From positions 248,001 to 312,000 of the forward strand of contig JALIZF010001872.1 in NCBI GenBank assembly GCA_029948255.1: 64,000 bases of DNA, in the 5' to 3' direction. This DNA comes from Telmatactis stephensoni. Its lineage: Eukaryota; Cnidaria; Anthozoa; Actiniaria; Isophelliidae. A program made the translations under genes and the position numbers. The notes beneath the pieces are model-generated. The model was not told where the DNA came from. It saw only the letters and a program-made list of their open reading frames with translations, and did no database searches. The stretch's first letter is position 1. Every line of letters starts with the position of its first letter. Of this stretch, positions 41,931 through 54,900 are shown piece after piece.

Positions 41931-42282
41931 GGAGGGGGCTCTTCGGGGTCAAAACACTAGGGATGATCGTCCGAAACCTCCAAAACGTACCCTAAAAAAT
42001 ACCCAAATGCCAAAATTTTCGACCCTAAAAAATACCTAACAGCTCAAAAATACCCCTAAAAAATACCAAAAAATCAAACAAAAAACTAACAAAGAAAACA
42101 ATCGAACAGCACTAATTCAAAGTGTCGTTGTTTGTACCCCTAAAAAATACCATCTTTTCTGAAAAACCTTGGATTTTCTCTGACGACCCCTAAAAATACC
42201 AAATCGGCGATTTCAACCCCTAAAACATACGACGATCATCCCTAGCACACCAATATAGGGAGTCCCCCCCCCCGGGATTTTA
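41931..42282. mobile_element. Inverted-repeat element with CCCTAAAAAATACC units, C-D intergenic
   Basis: TTTTAATCCCGGAGGGGG inverted at the right as CCCCCCCCGGGATTTTAA. The inside has many CCCTAAAAAATACC units. Confidence 0.6.
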
Positions 42283-42867
42283 ATGGTACGTTTCCCTTGT
42301 TTTATTTTGTGTTCTTTTACTGCACTATTACCGACAGTTATTTGTAGCTGTTTTACGGCTTAAATAAATGCCCTATGTATACTTAAAACAGTACTTATTG
42401 TTCTCTATTATTGCAATTATCATATTGCCCCCGTAGGGTTTTGGCCCGGAGATGGAATATAGTCATCCCCGCGTACTATGATGATATAGGTTTGTCTCGG
42501 TAGTTACAAATTTTGGAAAGTGTTCGAAAGTTCGGATGGTACTTCATGTAAGATGACAAACTTAGAATTCATATAGATTTTGTATGAAAAACCATCAAAG
42601 ATTGAAGTAAATTAAGCTGCTACTTAATGATATCGCCTTTTAATAAACTGCAGCAAATCTGAACCAAAAATGGACGAGTACGGGTAAGGGTGGAATGTAG
42701 TACTACTATAATTGTAGTCTCACATGATGTTCACTACAGTAGCAAGGCAGTAATGGGTAATTAAGTTACCAATGCACTATGGGTACTTGTAAATTATACA
42801 CAGGAAGCCCACGTTCTGTCAAATGGAAATAAAAGAAATACCATTACGTTCTTGCAGCTAAAATTAA

Positions 42868-43300
42868 GTGTGCAAACGAAGGGTTTAAATAGGGTTACAC
42901 AATCAAGACTAGCATTATCTGTTATAATTGTTCTTTATCCAGTCAAAGAAGTTCCTTCCGAGTCATTATCGAAAGGACTTTGCTAGGTATACCAGTATAC
43001 CGTGAGAATGACCCGTTCTGATTTGTTTTGCATTTCATATAACCGTGGGAATGTTCGATTCCGATTGGCTATTTTCCATCAAGTGTGCAAACGAAGGGTT
43101 TAAATAGGGTTACACAATCAAGACTAGCATTATCTGTTATAATTGTTCTTTATCCAGTCAAAGAAGTTCCTTCCGAGTCATTATCGAAAGGACTTTGCTA
43201 CACGGGTATACCAGTATACCGTGAGAATGACCCGTTCTGATTTGTTTTGCATTTCATATAACCGTGGGAATGTTCGATTCCGATTGGCTATTTTCCATCA
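42868..43300. repeat. Recent tandem duplication, about 212 bp x 2
   Basis: From AAGTGTGCAAACGAAGGG to the CGATTGGCTATTTTCC end, the block is repeated nearly exactly, with one 6-base difference near GCTA(CACGGG)TATACC. Confidence 0.9.
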
Positions 43301-45039
43301 GACAGGTGGAGTCTTTGGTAGAATCTTCCTTTCGTTGGATCAGAAGGTCTACATACAGCTGTGAGTTTGTAAATATCTTTTTTGGACAGTCTTAAACTAT
43401 TGATCGCCTTTCACAAAAGCTCATTAAAAAACCTGTGCTAATACCGGGGACAATTTAGTGAAAACTATGTCTAGTTAGTATATTCAGTGCATATTTAGAA
43501 TCATTTTACGGATATGAACATTGACCATTGCAAACTCCTGCAAAAAAATTAGTATGCAACTTGGCCAACTTTTAGATTAGATTTCGTTCTCAATTCTTCT
43601 TCATCAACAAAGATTTGCTTCTCGTACTGTCTTAATAAAATATATTATTGTTTCGGTTGAGGATATCTTTGTTAAAATATGATCACAGCTATTGTTGTGT
43701 TTCTGTGTACTTCTATTTAGAAACATGTAGAACAGTTAACAATGAATGCTTATATATCATGAATGGCAGTAAAACAAAGAGGGAATTCATCCCACTGGGT
43801 TTTGAATGCAAAGTCTAGAACATTTTGACATCATTTTGTGATATTTATCTGCTGCTTTATTTACAATGTGTTTCATGTATCTTCCTAAACTGGCAAAATT
43901 AGTTGTATCATGATGGATTTCAAGGTAAGATATTTCCACTATTTTGTTATTCAAGCACTCGGTTGTTTTCGCTCTCTCACGAATAAACCTCTAACTCAAT
44001 TTCACTGTATATATATTTCTTTTCTTGCTGCAAAATAAAATCTATTGTCAGGAATACAAGCACTACTATCTAAAAGAAGATTTAAATGAAATAAATTAAA
44101 AACTTAGGTTAAAAAATTAGTTAAGAGAAAATGGGAGAATGTATAAAATTGTAACCAAGAGTCTTAATCCCGAAAGACATTCATTTCAAAATGTGAAAAC
44201 AAAGTGAAGTGTTGGGAATTATTATTGTGATTTCTTTGTAAGTTTGTAAGTCTGATGCGAGATTTGAAACTCCTCCTTTATCTTGTTACCAGAAATATAA
44301 CTTACTAGAAACGCCAAAGGAAAGTACGGTGATTTAATTAGTAACCTGTAAAGTTGACTAACTAGTGAGTACTAGTTGATAAAGAACAAAAGAAAACAAT
44401 TATAGCTACTACTCACTATTAGTTTGCTAATTTTTTAACGGTTTAAATAAAATTACTGTACATTAAAGAACACGAATACTGATGGCTCTGAGATTAAAGA
44501 ATTGCTTAAGAGGTGGCTTTAGAGACTTTTAGCCATATTTGTATTAGTTGAAATTGTAATTTATAGCAAATATTTAACAAATTTTGATGAATTCCTGCTG
44601 GAAATGTACATTTCCAACATTGTGACAAATTCTTATGTTGGAAAATTCATGTTCTAGCAAAATGCCTTCCCAAAAGCTTTAGATATTATCTTTTAAGAAA
44701 TGACGCCGCATTAAAAAAGGAGAACAATACAAGTATCAAAAATATAACTATTTATAATTCATAAGCTTAAATGCGCACAGATGAAATTTTGTTCGAAATG
44801 ACCGTTGACATCGCCCACGTCAAGAAGAGGTCGTGAAAACAAATAGCGTCCTAAACGTAGCATCGCGACTTTGTCACGGTAGTCACGCAACAACTGAATG
44901 GATGAACTCCTGGCCTCACGGGTCCTCACGTATCTCGCGTCGCGTTACGTTAATTCTGCCTACTATTTGTTCACAATAATGGAACATACTAAAGACAAGC
45001 ATTCTGGTGCACAGTGACAGGGCTGTTATTGCAACTGCA

Positions 45040-45535
45040 GTTGCCATAGCCACGTATTATTATTTTATGTTCATGACGTCATATCTCAACATAATGCATT
45101 GTAGTTGCTTTCGTCACATTCTTTTTTTATGTTCATAACATCATATCTCGACATCGTGCATTGTAGTTGCCTTTGTCTCGTTTCTATGCTTCTATGTTCA
45201 TGACGTCATATGTCGACATCGTGCATTGTAGTTGCTTTCGTCATTCTTTTTTCTATGTTCATGACTTCATATGTTGACATCGTGCATTGTAGTTGTTCTC
45301 GTCACATTCTTTTTTCTATGTTCATGACGTCATATATTGACATCGTGCATTGTAGTTGTTTTCTTCACATTCTATTTTCTATGTTCATGACGTCATATGT
45401 CGACATCGTGCATTGTAGTTGTTTTCTTCATTCTTTTTCTGTGTTCATGACGTCATATGTCGACATCGTGCATTGTAGTTGCTTTCGTCACGTTCTTTTT
45501 TGCTATGTTCATGCCATCATATCTTTTAAATTTAG
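45040..45535. repeat. CRE-bearing minisatellite upstream of gene D D8C exon
   Basis: Eight units of about 60 bp with TATGTTCATGACGTCATATG, GACATCGTGCATTGTAGTTG and TTTCGTCACATTC. Five units keep the exact 8-bp TGACGTCA, one has TGACTTCA, and two have changed or lost it. The block ends within 10 bp of the acceptor of the D8C exon. Confidence 0.85.
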
Positions 45536-45977
45536 ACACAAGTCTACCTTGCGGCCTATGTTTTCATAGTGTTGGTAGATGGCACGGAAGCGCCGCCTTG
45601 CATGCATCAAAGCGATGTCGTGGATCTAACAGGCGACGAACGCCTTGACACTGAAGCCACCTTAACTCCTTCTTGCGATAGCATCCAGAGAGACAAATGG
45701 TACAGGTTTACAGACTCGGACGGAGTTTCTGTAAAGCCGGCCACGAGATGTGTTCAAGGAAATCACTGTGGTGGTGAACTGAGCGGGTGGATTCATGGTA
45801 AACACCCAGCTGGTTCGGTTAAAACAACAACGGTCAGAGTGTGCTTTGCGGGAGTTGGCGGATGTTGTAATGAGACAGTACAAGGCCAAATAAAGAAATG
45901 CGGCAAATATTTTTACTACAGATTCGATCCATGGAACTGCAATCCAAATAAGAGAATGTGTTCAAGCCGAAAAAATG
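45536..45977 (+). CDS. Gene D exon: leader-like segment and D8C domain
   Basis: [14 protein letters not shown] is leader-like. After [16 protein letters not shown] come a Cys in [55 protein letters not shown] and MCSS. The WYRF, CG...WI.G.HP, CFAG, CC, KKC, YYYR.., C, C order is a strong match to D8C of uromodulin and OIT3. Unlike B and C, no intron splits the Trp-Tyr pair. Confidence 0.8.
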
Positions 45978-48900
45978 GTAAGTATAAATTAAAGTACACT
46001 GGACAGGACGAAACTCGTCTGGATTGATTTTTTCCTCAATAAAAGGAAAACCAATGTTATCACAGACTTATGATAAGGACAAGTTTCTTCTTCGTGATGG
46101 CAAAGTGGAACTTCCGAAAATGGCAGGAAATAAACGTGTTGACTCTCGCTTTTGGTTGGTGCCAAAATAAGCCATTTTCACCTAAAAAGAGACATTGTTG
46201 AAAACCGATTAAACAAATTGCCGGAATCCTTGTTTCCATACACGATTTCGATATTTTTTTATATATTTTAACAAGATTATTGGTATTTATTATATCCACA
46301 TCCACTGGATATGAGCAATCGCGCGCTCTGATTGGTTCCTCTACTACTAGGCTATCAGCTCATATCCCGTGAGTAGAGAAAATCAAAATGGCGGAGCGTT
46401 TTGCCGAACTAACTGAGGACGAAATAAATCTTTACTAGAAAGCAAAACTCCAAAAAATACAAAAAAAAAAATACAAAAAAAAACCCAAAACAACAACAAC
46501 AACAAAGTTTGGAATGAAAGTATTTGATGGTAAGAAGTACATTATTTTTATTTTTCAATGATTGATAATACAGATTTTTACCTAGTAAAATCTACTAGTC
46601 GCTATTTGCCGGTGGTTTGTTTACAGTCCTCATGCCGGCTAATTATAAACACTTTTTGTGACATTTTGTGACCTTTTTTATTGTAGACTGGTTCCAGAGC
46701 TCAAATAGATTTGACAAACATATCACCGAGATGTCCAAAACTGAGTTAAATAACTGCTTGAAACTATTTTATGCTTGATTACTGTTTCGTGCGATTTGTC
46801 ACGTCCTCGAAAACCGGAAGTAATCTTTAACAATTATTTTTCCATTAATATTTTTTAGACTTGAAAATAATTAAAATTCTGCATTTCTCACAATCCATGG
46901 ATATGTGGATATAATAAAACAATTATTCCACTCAATCTCGTCGTCCATGGCTAATAGCCGACTCGGGCGCTGCGCGCCTCGTCGCTATGAGCTCATGTCC
47001 TGACTCTAGTTTCGTGGAAGTAACTTGTTAAATATACCTTTCCTTGTTTTTTTTTTAATGGGGAGAAAGTCAATTTTCATGGGAATAAAACAATAAAGGC
47101 TTTATCGTCATGCACGAGGAAAACAGGGAAAACAAACATTGCAATACTTATGCAGCCTTCAAAGATGATATCTTTCCTGTCCTTCTGGGATATCTTTTCT
47201 TTATACATTTTACAAGATATTGATGATTTGATGCCAAGGTTATCTTAGAGGCCTTTGCGCCCTTGCTCTCGTCGGCCAGATTTTTTTGGGTGATCTGGTG
47301 TAAGCCCGCTAATTCAGAAAGTCCAGTATACATACTTTTCAATTTTGCCCATTTTTTGCTTCAGTGACATATTCCCCGCTATGTGACAGCGACCCTTGTC
47401 GAAATTCAGGCACGTGTATTGTTTCACAAGCAAGCGAAAGCGGCTATACCTGCAAATGTGCTTCAGGTTATACAGGAACGCAATGTGAACAAGGTAAGGC
47501 GAGAATTCCCAGGGTGGATTTCGGGCAGGGGCGCGCACCCCCTCCTGGGATAATATTTGGTTCTTTTTTTTTCTTTCTCTTGATTCTTTTCCAAAATATC
47601 TTCTGGATGAAACAAGAAAAAATAATAATTTTCTTATTCACTGGAATATGCGATTTGAAGTATTATTTCAAGTATTCCTGTTGCTGGATAGGTCCAATGT
47701 AATGCGCCTTTAATTTTTTCTATTTTTGCGCTAGTTAACGAGAAATTAACTGGTGCTTAGCAATTACTCTTCTAATACAGCCAACAACTCATAAATCAAA
47801 AATCTTAACTTAAACTCCTTGTATATGTGCTCTAAAATATTGTCTGTCGTCAACAGATGACATAATTAATCCATGCTTGTCTGAACCATGTATGAATGGC
47901 GGAACATGTTCTGCTCAGAGCGGCAACGCTGTTTGCTCATGTACGTCTACCTTCAGTGGGCTACTTTGCGAAAATCCAATTCCTTCATCAAGTGCAGTCC
48001 CTTCACCAAGTCCAGTTGCTTCATCAAGTCCAGTTCCTTCATCAAGTTCAGCTCCTTCGTCAAGTCCAACTAGTTCCTCAAACACTCAAATTCCAACGTC
48101 CAGTTCAGCTATATCATCTATCCCCACATCATCTATATCTACCTCAAGCTCCGCAAGTACTACATCTCCAAGCACTATTATTCCAGCTGCTGCAAGCAGC
48201 TCAAGTATTTCAAGTGTGCAAAATAATTTGGAAAGTTTTATTTCCCCTGATTCGTCATTGATGTCATCACCCATGATAACAACCTCTGTTGCTCAATCCT
48301 TTAGCAGCTCTTTGCTCGGTTCTACAACTGAGAGCTTATCCAATGCCTTCAGCACCAGCCAATCTTTAGGAACATCGAGTATACGACCCTCTCCACTCGC
48401 ATCTGCAATGAGTTCCATGTCTGAAACCATGCTCATTACTAACTCGCTTCCTTCTACTCAGTACTCATTAAGCCCCAAGGAAACCTCCACCGTGAACTCT
48501 TTGGGGAGTAATGCGAATAGCACTTTTGGTACCGCGGGAGCCCTTCATCCAACTTCATCATTATCTGTAGGTTTAACGTCAAGTGTATCTCAAGGTAAGT
48601 TATATAGAGGATGAAATGATAGAAGATGAAATAATTCATCATGTTTTATATATACTCTAGAAGTATTAAAATAAGGTTCATCTGACAAGTCTCAAAAACT
48701 CGATATGGACCAGACCAAATGTAATTCGAGAGTATAATGTAAGCAAATTCTATAGGGGGAGGGGGGTTGCAGGCGCGGAACCAGCCAAATATCTTGTTGA
48801 GTTCAGGCCGAGCAAATATGATCAAATTCGAAAACTTGTGAGCTTTCCAGATGCCTGTAGCATGCTTCTGTGTACGACTTATGCTCTACTGAAAACATCA

Positions 48901-51900
48901 ATAAAAGACTATTAACTTTATCATATAACCTATTTTTACAGGAGGAGAACTTAGTGAATGGAGTCCATGGGGTAGCTGTTCAAAAAGCTGTGGAGGTGGA
49001 AGTCAATCAAAAAATCGAACATGTCATCACCCTAGCAACGTGACCTTTTGTAATGTATTGCTCTTTAAGACACAAGACTGTAACACCCATCATTGTCCAG
49101 GTATGAACCTTTTTGAAAACCCAAATCTTAAATATTATGGGGGTTGACATGGCTGACCGCGAGGTATGAGCGTTTTGTGATTCACCTCTGGGGTCATGGT
49201 TCAAGCCCCATGTCAGGCGATCATGCGGATTATACTAATATTAAAGATGTTCTTATATAGCACAAAAACCAGCAAAAATCAACCTTCAGCAAAAATCAAC
49301 ACATGAGTTGAGCCGTGTATGATTGTAAAATATTTAATGTAGAGTTCCAGGAGGCCGGCGCTTCTTGGTAAAAAAGCTCATTAGTTAAAAATAAGACATT
49401 TGTTGTCTAAAAGCACTGTGATTTTTTAGTTCACGGAGGATGGACGAAATGGACGCCTTGGTCGTTTTGTAGCAAACCATGTGGAACTGGTTTTACACGT
49501 AGATCTCGTTCGTGCACCAACCCTCCTCCAATGTATGGAGGTAATCCCTGCAACGGAAGCGACCGTGAAGAGAATTCGTGTAATCTGCAGCCTTGCCCAG
49601 GTACTGCTTAGTTTGTCCTCAATTTTGTTTCCAATTGTTTGTCTATTTTTCCCGCATTGGTTCCAAGCCTGTTTTCAGTAATTTGCACGCATGTTACAAG
49701 AAGAAAGAGTGCATGTATTGTGCTATCCACGTATAATTCCTTCAACTGTTTTCTCAACACTTAGGCCTACCTGGGATCTAACTCGCAGCGAGCTAGAGCG
49801 AGTTTAGGCGAGTTAAGGCAAGTTTAGACCCCAGAGTTGGCCTACACTTTGACATTGCTGGATTTCATATCGTGAGAGCCTGGGTACGAGTCCCTGAATA
49901 TTGCGCCAATCAACACAAGACCCACATATTTGGAAAGAGCATATCAAGCTTAACAATATTCTAAAGTTTGGTGTTAATCGGTTTAATATTGAGCGAGGTA
50001 CAGCCACTCAAAAACCAAAAATATTACAAAGAAATGTGTGGGAATCCGGACACTTGCTGTCATTTGTTCGGATTCCCATACATTTCTTTGTAATTTTTTC
50101 GGTTTTTTAGTGGCTGTATCTCGCTCAATATTGAACTGATTAACACCAAACTTTAGAATATTGTTAAGCTTGATATGCTCTTTCCGAATATGTGTGTCTT
50201 GTGTTGATTGGCGCAATATTCAGGGACTCGTATCCAGGCTCTCACGATATGAAATCCGGCAATGTAGTGATCTTCAGTTTTTCTTTCTTTTCGTTCCAAT
50301 GATATTTAAAAAATCCAAAGCCATATCTACCACAGCATTAGTAGTAGGAAAACACCGTTTCTGGAACAGAGGTACGAGGTACGCCCCCCCCCCCCCCCCA
50401 ACCCCAAGCCCGACAGGGTGGTACCTCCCTCTCCGGGGTATGAGGTACGACGATCCCTCGAGCCCGGTAGGGCTACCCCTCCCCCTCTAGCCCGGTAGGG
50501 CTACCCCTCCCCCCTCGAGCCCGGTAGGGCTACCCATCACCCAGGGGGTACGAGGGTTATACAACGGGGTATGATGGGGTACAAGGGTGGTACAACGGGG
50601 TATGAATGGGGTACGAACGTTTCTATTTAGGGGACTGGGTATGAGTTTACCTACCCCTTTCTGAGGTATGATGAGGTATAATTGGGGTATGGGGTATATA
50701 TTATAGTACAATAACGGTTATAAAACGATCTAATTTGTTACGAAGAAATGTTCTTTTACATTCCTTCTTTGATCTACTGCTGGATACGTAATCATTACGA
50801 GGGACCTCTGTGGACCATTCACGAAAGAATCAAGTTTAAAGATGGTTCAAAACATTTCCGTGGAAGACGACAAATTGACCATCATGACAACCGATGAGGT
50901 TGAAGCTGTAGGACGAGACAAAGTTCGTCTGGTCCTTACCTTCCTGTATGGAGACATCTGCGTAAGAAAAGTATATGACCGATTTCACTGCGAAGGTTGT
51001 GAAAACCAATGGCCTAGTCAAAGGGATCACCAGTGCTTATTACTTAGTGAAGAGGAAATCTTTGAGAGTGGCTATAACGATGTCAAAACTAGAATCAATC
51101 TCGAGGTGTTTTGCCAACTTTGTGAACGATTCACAAAACTGGCAGGCATACCAATGTCATCAGAGTGGGAGACATTCATTAGAAAATTGCCGAAGGCATC
51201 AGCACGCACAGTGTTCTACTTCTGGCAAGACATGGTTCATACATGGGATCAAGAAGAACAGATCATTGTAGACTTTGTCAACATGATGCGTAATACGATA
51301 CAGAATGAGGGGGAATGGATCCCAGAAGTTTATCTCAAATTTGTAAAGTTTATGCGAGAATAAATAAAATTTCCTGAAAAATATACATGTCGACCTTTTT
51401 GTTGTCCTTCGAACTAGTATGAATTTGTACATTGATATGTTGTAATACAATAAAAACGTTTTAAAGAAAAACGTGTGTTCTCCTTTTTATTTTTTATTTT
51501 TGTCTTCATCCTAGCTACAGTTTACTTTGCAAAACTATTGGCTATCGTAAAAAACAAGACACCAGTAAATGTTTGAATATGATTTTATTTACTTTCTTTT
51601 TTTTTAGTTACAATTAATACAAGAGTTAAATACTACTTAATATTTTTCCCAACCGGGTATGGACTGAATCATGGCTCTTATTCGTTGTGAGCGTCTCGGA
51701 GGTTGGAACACCTGTCCTCTATACCTATGTTCATCTTGATAACGTATCCACCTGGGATCAGCTTGGGTTTTTTCTTTAGTGGATGGAGGCGTGAGAGGAA
51801 ACTCTACACTCGACAGAGTGATGGGAGTGGAAGTAGAGGGTTGGTCTAGGGCTTTTAATGGAGTGGAAGGAACTTCATCCAACGTTGGTGTACTAACTTT

Positions 51901-54900
51901 TTCAAAAATGGGCGTTTTAATTTTGGAAGTGAAGCGCTCTAGGAGAGATGGTGTCCTAATTTTTGATTCAATACCACTATCACTGGTCAGACCTGTTGAC
52001 GGAATGTTCTCTGGAGTTGTAAACGATGGCATCGGCGAATTCTGAGCAGTCAAGAGGGTGGTATGGTTTCCTGCCTAGGTCTGTGGACAACAGCGTTTGG
52101 AAGTTGCTGTTGCAGAGTGAGGTACGGATTGAGGAGTCGCTCATGTTCTTTCTGGGATATTGGGATCCATTAGGATGTGTTCTATTTGTTCTTTTAAATT
52201 CTGCATGGTTTTTAAGAGGGGTGGTTGCATCAAACTTTGGCGTTCAAAATAGTTTACCATGGACGTGATGGCATCGGACTGTCCACCATGCTGCTGTGTA
52301 GAAATTTGGTTGTCGTCCGGTAGCACATTTGTTCTGAGCCTGCAGTTCTCTGGGGTGTTGGGTTTTAGATCCAAGAAAAGGTAGCCGTAAGGCCGCTGCA
52401 CTGCATCTTCATACTTTTGAAGAAACTTCTCAGTCTTTCTAGGGTACATCTGTTTTCCCAAAATCCTCATTTGCAGCTTGTCTCTTGGATTTTTGAACAA
52501 GATAAGATACGCTGCATTCAGACTTAGAGTTCTCATGATTTTGCCTTGAAAATAAAGGTTTTGCAAAAGAACAATAACACTGAGATTTCGATGATGGGAT
52601 CCCTTGGTAAATAGATTAAGAATTCTTTTATCGTTGGACGTCTCGGTCATTTGATCGTCAATCACCATCAAGTTGTTGATTTTTGGGTTAAAGTACGAGT
52701 CTTCATCTAGTTCTGGTGGGATACCTTTAACAAACTCTATTCCTGGCACGGTATGGAGCATCTCATCGTAAGCACGCTGTCATTGAGAATAACTCCACAC
52801 AATACGCTGTGGTGGGGGATGAATTACTTGTCTTGCATGTTCTAGCAGATTCTGAACCCAGACCGTTTCCCCGAACCAGTCCACCAGAGGCTATAACTGT
52901 GAAAGGATGAAGTAAACGAAATTTTTCGCACTCTGTATCTTTAACTTGTGAAGTCTGATAGGGACTAAACCGCTGGCCACTTTTTTGTAGTTTTTCCTGA
53001 CTAATCCAATATTTTCGTTCTGCATTGTCCAACTTATGGGTTCGATTTAAATGAGTGTACAGATTTTTCTGGGGCTTGCCACAGATGGGACACAACCGCA
53101 CCATTCCGCGTCTTGTACTGAATGAAACCAATTTTAGAGGTATGTGTTATTTATGGTCTATATGGATTGTTATTTTCTACATTAGATAAGATCTATTAGA
53201 TTCTACATTAGATTAGATTAGATTAGATTCTACATTAGATTAGATTAGATTAGATTCTACATTAGATTAGATTAGATCTATACTAGTTTAGATTCTACAT
53301 TAGATTAGATTAGATCTATTAGATTCTAATTAGATTAGATTCTACATTAGATTAGATTAGATTAGATCTATACTAGTTTAGATTCTACATTAGATTAGAT
53401 TAGATCTATTAGATTCTAATTAGATTAGATTCTACATTAGATTAGATTAGATTAGATATATTAGATTCTAATTAGATTAGATTCTACATTAGATTAGATT
53501 AGATTAGATTAGATATATTAGATTCTAATTAGATTAGATTCTACATTAGATTAGATTAGATTAGATCTATACTAGTTTAGATTCTACATTAGATTAGATT
53601 AGATTAGATCTATTAGATTCTAATTCTAATTAGATTAGATCTACATTAGATTAGATTAGATCTATACTAGTTTAGATTCTACATTAGATTAGATTAGATT
53701 AGATTAGATTCTACATTAGATTAGATTAGATCTATTAGATTCTAATTAGATTAGATTCTACATTAGATTAGATTAGATTAGATCTATACTAGTTTAGATT
53801 CTACATTAGATTAGATTAGATTAGATCTATTAGATTCTAATTCTAATTAGATTAGATTCTACATTAGATTAGATTAGATCTATACTAGTTTAGATTCTAC
53901 ATTAGATTAGATTAGATTAGATTAGATTCTACATTAGATTAGATTAGATCTATTAGATTCTAATTAGATTAGATTCTACATTAGATTAGATTAGATTAGA
54001 TCTATACTAGTTAGATTCTACGTTAGATTAGATTAGATTAGATTCTACATTAGATTAGATTAGATTAGATTAGATTCTAGTTAGATTCTAGTATTCTAGC
54101 TAGATTCTAGTATTCTAGCTAGATTCTAGTATTCTAGTCTAGATTATCATAATAGATAAATTATAGTGTTTTTCCCTCATTATTTCATTTGGAGCAAACA
54201 TCCGTACAGACAACATGAGTCGTTTGATCCGTGACCATTTTGGGTATTTGTATCACTTAACCAATTGTCCTCCACATCAGAGAGCGCTTTTACTTGCCAC
54301 CGCTAGTCCAGAACAGGTTCATGCCATTTGTGAAGTTTGCTCGAATTTATCCAAAGGCACTATACCAGTGTCACAAGTGCAAAAAGAAAGACTGAGAAAG
54401 CATGTGGATGACATACGGAAATTGGCCGACCCATCCTTTCCTTTCAAAACCAAGAAACAAACTCTAGCGCAACGGGGTGGTGGTTTTGTGTCCGATATCA
54501 TGTCACCCCTGGTGTCGGCTCTGAAGTTGTTTTTGTTTTAAATATTCCTGTCCATAAAGAAGAAGCTCATTTCGACGTTGATCATTTGAGGAAGCAACAT
54601 GAAAAGAGCACGGAGCGAGTCCACTGATTCTGAAGACAGTATTGGTTCTTACACCGAATCGAAGAGGCCACTTTTGACGGTGATGATATTGAAAAGGTTT
54701 TGCAGAAACTCTCCCAGAGTATCCCCGAAGAAAAGGCGCTCGCATTTCTTCATACCCTGTCAGCTTCGAAAAGTATTTTATACTGGAACTCCCATGGGGA
54801 GATGATGTATCACGAGCGAAGAATTCCTGTCACCAGCATTGCAGAGCTCATTGAGTATGTCATGTTACCTTACAATTTGGATGTTAAAGTACCTCGTGGG

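Larger units (their letters stand above)
40313..45535. other. C-D intergenic: no gene recognised
   Basis: Contains the tandem repeats and elements listed. The first exon of gene D, with its Met, should lie here or in 43.4-45.5 kb but could not be picked out. Confidence 0.5.

Noticed and set aside
45210..45569. Frame with repeated MTSYVDIVHCSCF-like unit
   Set aside because: Follows the 60-bp minisatellite; the true D8C frame is different and starts downstream.
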